DNA of 64,000 nucleotides from Nectonema munidae (Eukaryota; Nematomorpha; Nectonematoida; Nectonematidae). How positions within the stretch are numbered: position 1 is the first letter of the stretch; each line of letters starts with the position of its first letter. Made by a program: the position numbers and the translations under genes. The stretch is from NCBI GenBank assembly GCA_030549495.1, contig JAUIRK010000459.1, positions 1 through 64,000 on the forward strand, in the 5' to 3' direction. Below, piece by piece: positions 24,000 to 35,568 of this stretch. The notes beneath the pieces are model-generated. The model was not told where the DNA came from and ran no database searches. It saw only the letters and a list, made by a program, of their open reading frames with translations.

Positions 24000-24562
24000 A
24001 TACATTATCTATAACGCGATCCCAAAGAATGACTCATTTTTGTGATAATCGGTGCGAAACCAAGCTGTAAAAAGATACTAAAGAGCTCTTCACAAAGTTT
24101 ATCCTCACTGATTTTCAAAAAATTTAGATTGAAGTCTCCACATATAATGGATTTTGAATTAAGAAGATACGTAAGTAGTTCTTCTAATCACAGGAGAAAG
24201 CTTCTCAAATTTGAGGAAGGGGCACGATAGAAAACACTTATGTAAATGTGAGAATTTGAAATAAGTCATTTTAAAACCAGAAAGTCACAAATATTATCAC
24301 CATAGGTGAACGCTTCGGAAAAGGACAGTTTGAAACACGACTTGAACAAGATTCCCACTCCACCTCCTCTTTTTTCTCTACTGAAAAATTTATATTTAAA
24401 CCCGGGTACATCAAACAACAGCTCATTGAAAGATTGCCATATTTCAGTTAAAACTATTAAGTCAAGGCATAATAGGTAAGGAGATAAAAAAAGTATTAAT
24501 TGATCGAAATTACAATTTAGACTATAAATATTGAAATAAAAAAACTGAGAGTTTGAGGACAA
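24000..24562 (-). pseudogene. LINE AP-endonuclease region
   Basis: The open part 24562-24266 encodes FYFNIYSLNCNFDQL, LIVLTEIW and FSREKRGGGVGILFKS, typical N-terminal motifs of LINE apurinic endonucleases (N..R/YSL, the TE.W metal-binding Glu, GGGVGI). Downstream the frame is broken. Confidence 0.8.
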
Positions 24563-25437
24563 TTAGAAGAAAACACAATTTCATCAGGGGAGAGTAGTGA
24601 GGTTTTGGGATACGGTAAATGACATGATTATACGAACATTTGATAGAATTGGCTACGTGGTTATGATCAAGTTTTTTATCGGCGCAATTGCGACAGAAAT
24701 ATCTACTTACATCACTGAGTTCACAGTCACTAGATTTATGAGACTTACCACAAAACCTACATGTGTGAACCAGAGCATTACAATTGTCTGATAGATGTCC
24801 ATGTTTCTGGAATTTGTAACAAGACTTCACATAGGTTGATAATGTTTCAATATTGTATGCTATACATTCTATGAAAATATATTTATTTGTATACACTTTT
24901 CTGATAACTTTTGGAGAAAATGTTATCCCAATATTGCAAGCATTTTTTGATTTAGTCCTTATCTGAAATAAACTTACGATATCATTCAGCTCAATATCGT
25001 TTTGTTCAGCCAATAATATTCTTTAGAGTATTAATATCTAAAGACTTGTCTACATTTTTTAAAAGAAAACACGGTAACCTTGGCTTCATCTCATAAAATT
25101 TTTTATTAAAAGACTGTAAAACATCTTTCAATTTTGCGTAACTATCATTATTATGAGCTTGAACAATCAAGTCATTATTTTTAGTTCTTTTTATTTTAGG
25201 CAAGCAAAATTTGTTCTTTTTTGGTTGAAGCTCGTTTGTGACAACATCCTGAATATTAACATTCTTTTCTTTTGGGTCGAAGAAATTCTTTACCTTGATT
25301 GCGAGACTATTAGTAGGAACTTCTAAACTATGGCTACTTTTCGGACTGTTCACTGCTTGTTTGTAAGTTTTTGAAAAAGAATTGCGTACTTGAAAATTTG
25401 CTAGTTTAGAATCGATCGAGTTACATTTGTTTAACAC
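24522..25437 (-). pseudogene. LINE ORF1 with zinc knuckles
   Basis: Two overlapping frames (25437-25006 and 25013-24522) make up the ORF1 region. The second carries CYKFQKHGHLSDNC, where the second Cys of a usual CX2C is Phe, then CRFCGKSHKSSDC, a CCHC-type knuckle, then CRNCADKKLDHNH. Such knuckles occur in nucleic-acid-binding ORF1 proteins of Jockey/I-type LINEs. The frame changes near 25010. Confidence 0.75.
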
Positions 25438-25460
25438 AGCATCAATTTGAAAATTAATGT

Positions 25461-26500
25461 TTAAAAAGTTACTAATGAAGAACCATATGAGGATTTCTTA
25501 ACTGAAGTTGATAAAGACAATTAAACAAAACAGATTCAGAAGTCTTTGCTGAGTGGTTTTTTTTAAATTAATAAATATTGTTTTTGAAATGTTTTGTTGA
25601 GAGTTAATTTTTTCAATATTTTTTTTAAATATACGCAATTTTTAGTAAATTAAAAAGATATTAGTAGATACAATTTTTTTAAATTTTTGTATTTTTGTTA
25701 CAGGGTCTTATACGACGAAAATAAATATACTTCAGTTTTTTACTTTGTGTTATTTAGGGGTTATACTTTAATTTTTATTTCTGTAAGGCTCTGATGAAAA
25801 GCATCTAAGTCTCTTTTATTTCCACTTGGTTTGTGGGGATTATAAAATCATGTGGATATGTGAAGAGAGTTTTTCAAAAATGAAAAAATATGCTTATCTG
25901 TGTGTATATCATAATTTACGTGTTTGTGATCTATGCGTGCGTGTAATTGTTGATATTGGTGAATGAGTAGAGCTTGCAGATATCGCGCTTTTCCCAGTTT
26001 TATCATCGCTTGAAACCGAAATCTCTAATCATTTAGAAGAATCCATATTTTTCATTTACTAATCTTATGTCAAAAAAGGAGTTAAAAAAAGTGATTCCAT
26101 ATGGGATTGTTAACCTCTTTTTTAGTATAAAAAATAAAAATAACGATTTTTTTTGACTTTTTTACAATACTAATTTTGTCTCTGTTTGATAGTGTAAAAA
26201 TCTGGCAACCCTATCAATAAGTGAGTTTTATGAATGTAAATGTTGTACATTTACGCAAAATTAAATCGTTAATGTCATGTTGTTTTCTGGTAAACCGGAA
26301 ATGAAAATTCTTCTCTATGTAATTTTAAAACTTCTTTTTTTAATAATGATAAAAAGAAATGTTTTCAAGTGTTTTATAGGCTATAAACCCTTTTTCAATG
26401 ATAAAATTTACAATATATATTTGTTTATAGATGTGGTTATTTGAGTTTCTAATGCTTTTTTCAAAACATGTTTTCAGATTTCAACACATTTCTTTAGGGC
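25461..26500. other. AT-rich stretch between LINE and piggyBac relic
   Basis: No gene recognised. Part may belong to the upstream, undetectable portion of the piggyBac relic that follows. Confidence 0.35.
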
Positions 26501-27340
26501 TTATAGGAATTCAAAGCAACAAGTGTATAACAAGGTGTTGCTTCACATTGGAGCTTCTAAAGACAAAGGTGTAGATATAAAGATTCTACTTTCCGATAGA
26601 AATGGGGAGCCATTTTTGCAAGCCTTAACCAGTAGAGATGTGTTTTTGCTGATAAATACTTTTATTAGATTCGATATCAAAAGAAATAGAAATCGCTTAG
26701 ACAAACTAACTCCCATACGAGAATTATATAATGAATATTTCATTAACTGTCACAAATACTGGTGTCCTACTGATTATATAACTATAGATGAGCAGCTAGT
26801 AAAATATAGATCAAAATCTCCCATTTAGGTGTATGATCCTTCCAAACCAGGCGGTATGAGATGAAAGTTTACCATTGTGTAGATTCAAGAAATTTCTTTG
26901 TATTTGCTAGTGAAGTATCTATAAATGTGAAGATTTGGTGTTATAAAGAAGGCAGAAGATGGCCAATGGCTATCTTTACTAATTTTTTTTAGATATAGCA
27001 GCCAATAATAGCTGGGTTATATTGAAAACAAATAGAGACCTAATATGTACCATGATGTTAGGAGGGGAGGGAGAAAGTGTTTCATCAGAAGTTTACCTCT
27101 GCTTCTCACCAAAAAATCGATGCGACTCAGATGCGATAATTCTTCAACTAGAATTGTTACTATAAATCTTCTAACTTTTATGGATTAAACAAGTCTCATA
27201 GACCAAACGTTTGGTCAAGTGAAAGACGGTACTGTTTTATTGATAACTGTAAACCGAGGAAAAGGGGAACACGAAATGGTAAAAGCTTACAAATATCTAT
27301 CTGTAAAAATCATACAGTATTTATTTGCACTGAATGTAAA
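26500..27340 (+). pseudogene. piggyBac-type transposase relic 2
   Basis: 26523-26828 encodes LLINTFIRFD, RLDKLTPIRELYNEYF and YITIDEQLVKYRSKSPI, the segment up to the first catalytic Asp. After a stop the family pattern resumes with EMKVYHCVDSRNFFV, then EGRRWPMAIFTNFF and DIAANNSWVILK (third Asp region, 26988 on). Near 27220-27340 the phrase RRYCFIDNCKPRKRGTRNG and then CKNHTVFICTEC fits the cysteine-rich C-terminal finger. The second Asp region is missing, so the relic has an internal deletion as well as stops. Confidence 0.8.
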
Positions 27341-27663
27341 AATATCCAAATATGCTCATTTATAACTTTTTTCATTCTTGATTTTATTTGAAACATTGTT
27401 TTTTGATCATTTTCAAATTTGGTAACTTTTTTGTAACATATATTAAATTTGAAAAGTTTCTTGTTTTTATAGATGGCGTTAATGAATATTAAAATTGCTT
27501 TTTTCGTATATTTTTTTCTTCGAATGAAAATAGACTATCCCTTAAAATTTTCATTGATAAATATTAAATCTAAGAAATATTTTTTTTATATAGGTCGCAT
27601 ATATTTTTGTTAAAATTGAGTTCAAAGTTTCCTTTGACGTAAAACTCCCATCGTACTGCGAGG
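27341..27663. other. AT-rich stretch, nothing recognised
   Basis: Short AT-rich flank before the hAT MITE; probably the 3' part of the piggyBac relic. Confidence 0.3.
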
Positions 27664-27671
27664 GTTTAAAC

Positions 27672-27989
27672 CAGGGGTCGGCAAAGTGGTCGATTTCCAC
27701 CTCTGGGGGTCCATAACAGATCTTTAGGGGTCAATAAGATAGAAAAACTTAACAAATTGTTCTATGCTTTTTTTACTTTATGTTAGTAATAAATCTCGTT
27801 TTTCTTTTAAAACATAGTTTAGCACATTGTATAGTATAGGATATATGAAACATTTTTGGTTTCTATTTCTCTCTTAATTGTTGACATTGATTAATGCTTT
27901 TATGAAATATTTCTATGTGGGGTGGGGGTCGATGTGAAGACAAATGTTCTATGAAGGGGTCGACGAGTAAAAAAGTTTGCCGATCCCTG
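27672..27989 (+). mobile_element. hAT MITE, 318 bp
   Basis: The ends CAGGGGTCGGCAAAGTGG and AGTTTGCCGATCCCTG are inverted complements with few mismatches. The flanks GTTTAAAC (27664-27671) and GTTTTAAAC (27990-27998) fit an 8-bp duplication with a one-base slip. CAGGGGTCGGCAAA is a well-known hAT-type terminus. No coding capacity. Confidence 0.85.
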
Positions 27990-28200
27990 GTTTTAAACAA
28001 ACACAAACTTTATTACAAACACATTTACAACTGGCTAAAAAAATTAGATTGTGAAACTACAATCTGACTTTATAAGAATTAGTGGGTATCGCAGCCGTAT
28101 TAATGTTAATTGGGTGTTGAAATGGAGTTAGATCGGTGTGAGTGAGAATAATTGTTAATTTCACGAACGAATAAAAAGATACTCAGACAGTTATCCGCTC

Positions 28201-28300
28201 CAAACCAAAAGTGGTTACACTAACTACTTTAAATGGTTACTGTAACACTGCATATCTTTTCTATTTTTGGTAATTGAAATAATTCACTTTCAATGAGGTA
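28201..28300 (+). repeat. Dispersed repeat R3, copy a
   Basis: CAAAAGTGGTTACACTAACT followed by ACTTTAAATGGTTACTGTAA matches copies at 51541-51690 (+) and 54246-54398 (-). Confidence 0.65.
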
Positions 28301-28756
28301 AAGCTATAAATTTACATATAAAGTCACTTAACTCATCAATTTACATATAGAGCTATGGGGCACTTGGGCCGGGCACCTGTATCTAAGTTATGGGCCCCAC
28401 CATCAAAAAATTGAAACGAAATAAGGAATTAATTTTTGACAATGGACTTATACTAACAATATAAAGTAAATAAAATCAAAATATGGAAAAATTATTGATG
28501 TCATTGACGGTAACGATCAAACTGTTAACTTTGTTAGGATGGGCCTTCTATACCTGTAATAAGAAAGCAAATTTACAATAAAAAATTTCTCTTTGCCATG
28601 AGAAACGAAGATAAGAAATATTAACCATGATAAAATCTAAAACCTTTATAAAGACTAGACAAAGCCAGTAGCTAAGCATGTATATTAGCGCCCCATTTGC
28701 CCCCACCCAAATATAAATTTCTGGCTACGTTACTTACATATATTGAAAGTAATATA
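28301..28756. other. Repeat-like AT-rich stretch
   Basis: Fragments such as GGGCCGGGCACCTG (28357) and GGCTACGTTACT (28722) look like decayed transposon ends. No gene seen. Confidence 0.3.
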
Positions 28757-29190
28757 CTATAAAAATGGTAAAACTTGATTTCTCGGCTGAGATGGAAGAG
28801 CTAGAGGGCGGGTCTTCAGGTTGTGGATAGTGGAACGTCCATCAAATATGGTGGTTAGCTGCGACATAAGCAAGCTTAGCTTGTTGAATAAGCAGCCCCG
28901 AACAAACAGCAACGATATAACGAGACGGAGTAGTAGATTGGGTGACTCCTTTCTACAAGTTAAAATGCTCCATGTTCCGGACGATGTCGTGACAAAGCGA
29001 GTGGCCGCCTTCAAATAAGCCTAGTTACTGCTGCCTTGCAGTTAGTCAAATTATACAAAGGCTAGGCCCGTAGCTTTCAATTTCGGCATGGAAGAGAACT
29101 GGAGACCTCACCACGTAACATCTCCAAGACTAACCATGGTAAACCAGAAAACATGCCCATGTCAAAATGGAAACGGCACCTTGATGATGA
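28757..29190 (+). mobile_element. Probable 3' part of a LINE or SINE with (GAT)n tail
   Basis: The segment is less AT-rich than its surroundings, has partly open frames on both strands, and closes at 29180-29193 with TTGATGATGATGATGA. RTE-type LINEs and their SINEs often end in such trinucleotide tails. No diagnostic protein motif was recognised. Confidence 0.4.
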
Positions 29191-30200
29191 TGATGACCAC
29201 TTAAGGGCAATGTGCTTGGTTTAGTGGCTGCTTTAACGAATCAAAAATATAAGAAATAGCTTGCCTAGCTCCTCAAACAATGTGTGGTGATGGAAACATG
29301 CATTATGTGATTATAGAAGCATTTCAACGGGCGTTTAAAACGTTCCTAACCACATGAGGGAGGAATAACGAAAAACGAGTTTATCGGAAAACGAATAACC
29401 TTTAAATATATTTTTTAATAAGGCATATTATTCATATTTAATAATAAATATTCAGGTTGGAAGTAAGGGACATCTTGTGCCCCTGATATCTACACCCCTA
29501 GAAGCGCCCTAAAAGATCCTTTGCTTGAACCTCGGTGAGCTTTGTGAGAATACAAAGGTCGCTTCTAATCCTTCCTTCTGTAAACGTTCGCTACACACTA
29601 TATTTGAATGGAAGTGCACCACCTTCCTGTTCAAATAACCAATTCACGATTTAAATGGAAAGCACGCACGTGCTTCATAACACAAAGGATGAACAAATAT
29701 TTACACTACGTGACCTAAGCAAAGATAAGGAGGCTTAGGAACAAGCGCATTGAAGTTACTTATGTGTAAATACACACTTGACACGATTTTACATCAAAGA
29801 AGAATTCAAAGAAGCAGCGCTATGGATCGAATGACACTTCTCCATCATTTTTGTTGCGACGTCTGATTTACAATGATAATAATAATAATTGGCAGATATA
29901 ACATACGTCGTCAGATTGCTTAGCCATTCAAGCTTGGGCTTTGATTAGTGAGGGTATTCTGTGGAAATTAACCGATTATTAACCTGGAAACAAGGCTGAC
30001 AAATTCACCGTAACGGAACCGTAATTCACAGGTTCAAACTTACAAAACCGTTGCCAAATCATATACTAAATGTACATATAAAAGTCCTTTTAAACTTTTT
30101 GTAATAAAATGTCTTGTGTAAATTATATCTTGGTTTCTTAACCACATTGCATAATCTTATTTTCATGTTCTCTAGAACTTGTATTTATGTTCTAATAAAA
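29191..30200. other. Mixed repeat stretch
   Basis: 29960-30030 resembles 4180-4250 in reverse complement, and an (AAT) run lies near 29876. No gene recognised. Confidence 0.4.
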
Positions 30201-30259
30201 TTGCGTTTCATTTTTTCTGTAGGATATTTGCAATTTTTTCAAACGTGTCTTCCTCATCT

Positions 30260-32190
30260 TCATCTTTCGCAAGTTCTTTTGCTGACAATTTTGATACTGA
30301 AACTTCTGTCTTTATCGTCCTTCACAAGTGAAAATGATTATTTTGATGAAATTTTAGTTGCTCCTCACTTGACTGAGTTTTAATGGGTACCAAAAAGCAG
30401 TGGAACAGGAAGACCTGAAAGTTTAAACATAAGAAATACTGTTTTAAAACCTCCTGGTCCTAAGGGAGTAGCTAAAAAATGAAAGATATTTTATTGATCT
30501 TTAAATTATTTTTGATTCCCATATAATTTCTTATATTTTTTCAAACACCATGTTTAAAATGGATGCTAATTTTAAGTAAGTTCTTTCATTTTTAAAATTT
30601 GATTACCTTATTTTTTTTTATCAATTTCAAATAAATTATTTTAAGATACTTTTATTGCTATAAAAATTTTATCTTTTATCCTACTTGGGTGCATAAATTC
30701 ACTTGGGACAAAATGGCTATCAAAAAATTAAGGTTTCAGATTTATTCTAAAAATCTGGCAGTTTCATGTGTTCTTCGATTTGATGATAAAGAAAAAAGAG
30801 ACTCTTCCGATAAACTCAACACCATTAGAAAACTACACTTTCATTTGTTCAAAATCTGTTCTCAGTATTTGACACTACATTCTGTATGTTACAATAAATG
30901 AGTAACTAGTTACATTCAGAGGTAATTGTCCTTACAAGATCTACGATCTCAAAAAACCGGGTTAATATGGGATTAAAGTTTATCATCTAAATCAACGTTT
31001 CTCTGATTGTTTCTCTGACCAATTTAACCTTTTTTCTACCATGGCTCTTTATTTGCCTAAATATTATTGTATGGCCCCATAAAGTTTTTTTATATATTTT
31101 TCTATTTTTAAGAGGTCAAAAACGAAAATTCATATCTTTTTCATGAAGTTATTCATTCGTACAACATAACATCAAAGCAAAAAAACTGTAAAATTCCTTC
31201 AAAAATTATAGTGCTTCTAAATCATAACTTTTTTTCATAATAGTTTAAAATTAAAGTTGCTCTCCAATTGAGTATTTTTACTTAATTATAACGGTCTAAA
31301 CCTAGTATATGTGGAAATAAAACTACACTTCAAAATAGAATTTTTATATAAAGTTTCAAGATATAGTTGCTAAAATATTATATAATATAGAAAAATCGAC
31401 AAAGCTTTGAGGCATTTTTAAAAATAAAAATGAGTCTTTTCGTCAATTTACCTTTTTAATTTAAGCATCCATCTATATCAATCCCAACTTATAACTTGTT
31501 TTGTGACGTCTCTACGATCTGATGTATTGTATGGGAATCATATTTTTTTCTGTGGCCCCCTTAAAATTTTTTGTGGCCCCTCAGGGCGCCATATGGCCCA
31601 CGTTGAGAAACCCTGATCTAAATGACTCAAAGTTTTTTTACATTTTGAAACCTGAAAATATCTAAGCGGATTGGTGGATAAAACTTACTTTTCAAACTTA
31701 AATATTTCAAAAAGGCTTATACAAGAAAGCAACATTTCATCCGGTTGTGGTGTATATACAGATAGATTTTTTTACGAGTCATGAAGTTGCTATGTGGTGT
31801 ACAGAAAAAAAAGTATCATTATGCGGCACCGTAACTCCTGATAGAAGGTTTGTTCCAACCCTATTTAGACCACCGAACTTGAAGACATTAAAATTGTGTG
31901 AATATGACAGCCGAACATTCTACTCAAATTACGCATCCCTAACAGTCTATATTCCAAAAAAAAAACACGCAACTCGAAATTTGAAAGTAGTTTATATCCT
32001 CTCCTCTCAGCATAAAAATGTCAAAATCAACAATGTTTCTTCAAAAAACCGAAAAGTTTACAGGCTTATAACATATTCAAAGGAGAGATAAGAACTTATA
32101 GGTCCAATAAACCCAATCGTAAATGGACATATGCTGTATTCTGCAATTATTTACATATCAATGCTGATGAAGTACCTATTTGAATTGGAT
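30260..32190 (+). pseudogene. piggyBac-type transposase relic 3, split by a hAT MITE
   Basis: An N-terminal region (about 30390-30475, SGTGRPESLNIRN) is followed by RFDDKEKRDSSDKLNTIRKL (30774 on) and then a decayed IDEQ region. The phrase GIKVYHL is cut at 30992 by the MITE 30993-31615 and resumes after it as NDSKFFYILKPENI. 31747-32091 encodes QIDFFTSHEVAMWCTEKKVS, the second Asp region, then CGTVTPDRRFVPTLFRPP and YIPKKK. NRKWTYAVFCNYL follows near 32115-32155. It covers nearly the whole family order, with several stops. It is dead, and older than the hAT insertion it carries. Confidence 0.85.
30993..31615 (-). mobile_element. hAT MITE inserted in piggyBac relic 3
   Basis: The ends CAACGTTTCTC and GAGAAACCCTG are imperfect inverted complements, and the right end continues inward as GGCCCACGTTGAGAAACC. 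The flanks 30985-30992 and 31616-31623 are an exact 8-bp duplication, ATCTAAAT. CAGGGTTTCTCAAC is a frequent hAT-type end. No coding frame. Confidence 0.85.
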
Positions 32191-32371
32191 TCCCTATCGT
32201 GTGACATCACTTTCTAACAATTTATAAGTATGCTACTATTTTATTACTATTGAGCCAGTAAAAACTTTATAGCTATCTAAAAAAAGACTAATTACCATCA
32301 CCATATTGTTGATCAAGTCCTATTTGATTGGATTCCCTATCATGTGATCACTATAGTGTTGATCAAGTCCT
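32178..32371 (+). repeat. Short interleaved direct repeats
   Basis: TTGGATTCCCTATCGTGTGA (about 32185) recurs as TTGGATTCCCTATCATGTGA (about 32327), and GTTGATCAAGTCCTATT occurs twice (about 32309 and 32354). Confidence 0.55.
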
Positions 32372-32655
32372 ATTATGGGGAGCTTTACAACATAGGCAAG
32401 CTACAGAGATAATTAGTTCTAATTAAGTAACTATATTGTAAGTGTTTTGCTTACATTTTAGTGCGTTTTGAGACCAAGATAATAAGGAACTTGTTCTCCA
32501 GGTGATCCACTTTTTTGAATTTATAATCCTTAAAAATTTTTTTTATAAAAAAAAATTTATGGTCTTATTATTTTTGAAAAAAAGATGCATTTATCTTTAT
32601 TAAATGTAAAGAAAATGTTGCCGAGAAGGCATGATTACAAGTTGAAAGATGTAAA

Positions 32656-32906
32656 TAAGGAATAAAAAGTAAACCTTTTGTTCAAATCAATTTCTAACAA
32701 TTTAAATTTTGGACTCTCTGCTATTCTTCAAATAAAGACAACCGTTAAAATGTGTTAAAATTAGTGGAAATTTTTTGTATATTATTAATTTCAAAATTAT
32801 TTTAATGGTTGTGTTTATTTGAAGAAGACCAGAGTGGTCGAAAAGTAATATTGTTAGAATTATTTTGAACAAAAGTTGTTCTACTTTCGATTTCCTTATT
32901 TATATC
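32656..32906. repeat. Foldback repeat with hammerhead-like motif 2
   Basis: Left arm AAATAAGGAATAAAAAGTA...CTTTTGTTCAAAT pairs with right arm ATTTTGAACAAAAG...TTTCCTTATTT, and inner arms TTCTTCAAATAAA and TTTATTTGAAGAA also pair. The plus strand at 32819-32845 reads TTGAAGAA, GACCA-GAG-TGGTC (perfect 5-bp stem, 3-nt loop), GAAAAG. The corresponding place in the left arm has lost the stem. Confidence 0.6.
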
Positions 32907-33373
32907 CATATTAAGGATTTATTTATTTAATCTAAGTATAATTTATATTAAATATTATTGTTAGAAATATACAAAAAAAATTCGTATTTAATACTAAAAT
33001 TCTTTCAATAAAGTCAAATAAATCTCTTTTCGTCAAAGTTGAATGTCGAACATTCGGTTAAGTCGAAGATTTTCCCTATCCCCAACCCCAAACACGAAAA
33101 TTATGTGTTAAACTCTACGCTTATTTCGAAGGTGGATCCAACATTCTCTTGACTCGAACCATATTTGTTGTCCATGGTAACTTAACCGCATTATATTTAG
33201 CACTTATATCTGGAAGTACGAGAAAAAACTATGTCAATTGAAAGCTTACATTTTACTCTTCTTATTGGCATTAGCGCAACATCTTTTACATGTACCAACT
33301 CACCGTAGAAATGCGATATGATTTATTTATAATTTTCAATAACTTTATCTGTTTGTTTAGTTTGATCAGTTAA
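32907..33373. other. AT-rich stretch, nothing recognised
   Basis: No gene or element ends seen; it may hold the 5' end of the LINE that follows. Confidence 0.35.
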
Positions 33374-34985
33374 ATGGCAGATTATTTCAGAACCTGGAAT
33401 ATAATTACATTTTCTTCATCAAAGTCGGATTGGACTTGTTCTAAATGTTGTAGAGATGTCTTGAATGATAACTCTAAAGATGATCGTAGTGAACATATGC
33501 TGCAATGTTTGGTATGCGATGGATGGGTTTGTTATATATGTATTAGGCTGCAAAAAGATTTCAACAAAGTGTACGACAAGTATTGATGTTTTGGGTTAAA
33601 TGTTATTTGTGAAACCTGTATTGCTAATAAAAGTCAACCCAAGAAATCTTTAAATTCGTCTATGCTCAGGAATCAAAGCTAAACCTCCTTATCAAAAAAG
33701 TGGATTCTATTGAAAAAAATATTGATAATTCTACGTTTAAAAATGGAGAATCTGTGGAAGATAGAAATTCTTTCTACTTATCCTAAATAGTTTTTTTGTA
33801 CGCAAAAAATAGTTTTAATGAAAATTTGATCAATTTTTCTTCAGAGTTTTTGAAAGATGTTCAAGTAAACCCTATTAAATGATATAAATTTTTTTTTCAC
33901 TTTTAAAAATTCGAATAATATGAAAAAGCTTGTGAAATAATAAAAAAATCAAAATATACAAAAATTGAAAATGTTAAGAGATATTTGCTAAAAAGTAGTC
34001 TTAATTTATGATCTTACTCCAAAGAATATGTGTCTCAATCTATATTAGCGAAAAATTCTAAAATTTGAAGATAGACAAAAGTTTGAACTTTTTTTTTCTA
34101 GGAATCTTACAAAGATAAAATTGTTCTAATTAAGAGTTTGGTAAATTATGTTGTACAAACTGAAATCAAAGGGTTTTGCAGATTTTAATCACTCCGCAAG
34201 AGATTTTAAGTGTCCTGTAGTTCAAAAGGAATAAATAAGGCTAGAAAGAATACAGCTTACTATATGAATGATACGGCTATATCGATAACTCAACAAATTT
34301 GTACAATTGTATTGTACTACATTTTTTCATAGCAGTAACTTCAATAATGAAAATATTTGTTTTGTCGATAGATGCTTAAATATTAATGAATTCACTAAAC
34401 TTAATGATTTTAGCATAGTGAGTCTTTAATGTTCAATCCTTGAATGGTAAATTTGGAGAACTTGCCATATTTATTAAACACTTCTCTTCGAGGTGTAATC
34501 AGAATATTCATGTAATTAGTCAAATGATCATGATGTTTATTATAATTACGCAAGCTACTTTGGTGGTTTAAACAAGTAAATTGGTCTTTGTTTTTTATTT
34601 GGAAGAATCTTAATTTTAGAATACTGAGTAAGTGTGTGTGTTTAGATATTTTGAAAATTTTTCTATAGAAATTTACAATTTAAATGGTAAAAACATAATT
34701 CTAAAAAATATTTACTCTCGCCCTTGTAACCTTCTTTCGAATATATATAAATTTTACGATTATGTGGATTTAATTTTGTCCTCATGTCCTATTTCTTCTT
34801 TGAATATCTTTGCTGGTGATAATCACGGTCTAATACTATGCAATTTTTATCTAAAGTTCTAACAAAATTGTTTTAAGTCAGAAAACACGTCCTTCTAATA
34901 CTATATCATAGACAATTCCCAACTCTTTAATACTCTATAAAGCAACGGTTAAAGAAACGTATTTTTCTGATCATTTTCTATTTTG

Positions 34986-35568
34986 AGAAGATGTAAATCT
35001 GATGCTGAAGTTGACCCATAAATTAAAGGAAAATTAAAATAAAATTCAAAAAGTAATATAATTTATTGGACACAAGATTTAAAACGGTGAATTTTCGCCG
35101 ACACTCGGCTTTTTCAAACCACTATAATAATGAGTAGGGTAGAAGTTGAAGACTGGAAGGATTAGCGAAGAAGACTGTGCTGTATAATGAAGAATCATTC
35201 TTCATTATTATAGTGGTTTGAAATCTATCCTACTCATTATTATAGTGGTTATTCCACTTTGTTTCCGTGAGCAATGCTTTGAACTCGTGTCCTCGATGCT
35301 TCATTTTTCTACCCTATCCTTGAAAGTCTGTGTTGAATCCTAACTGCGGCCTCCTGGCTTTTGGATCTTCACAAAATTACCTACATTATTTTCATACTGT
35401 TTCGATAATTTGGTTCAGTTGTTTTTGTCATACTTTTCTCATGCGTAAACTTTCATTTGTAAATAAATAAATATCAAATAAATATCAATAAATTATATTA
35501 CTTTTTGAATTTTATTTTAATTTTCCTTTAATTTATGGGTCAACTTCAGCATCAGATTTACATCTTCT
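34986..35568. repeat. Segment bounded by perfect 83-bp inverted repeats
   Basis: 34986-35068 and 35486-35568 are exact inverted complements over 83 bp (outer end AGAAGATGTAAATCTGATGC, inner end TAATATAATTTATTG). Between them lie 417 bp with hammerhead-like motif 3 on the minus strand (35091-35117: TTGAAAAA, GCCGA-GTG-TCGGC, GAAAAT) and three copies of ATTATTATAGTGGTTT (one inverted near 35118, two direct near 35203 and 35239). No target duplication was found around it. Confidence 0.85.

Larger units (their letters stand above)
21850..25460 (-). mobile_element. Jockey/CR1-like LINE relic
   Basis: Read on the minus strand the order is ORF1 (25437-24522, two frames), endonuclease (24562 down to about 24000), a linker, reverse transcriptase (23120-22413), and a C-terminal part (22437-22177) ending with FTNYNNEKNLIKYIRN. 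ORF1 and ORF2 overlap near 24522-24562. Several stops and frame changes separate the domains. A twofold 33-bp direct repeat (AAAGATAGGTGTTAATTTC...) lies near 22130-22200. A purine tract at 21790-21850 (pyrimidine-rich in the element sense) probably lies at or beyond its 3' end. The element is inactive. Confidence 0.85.
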
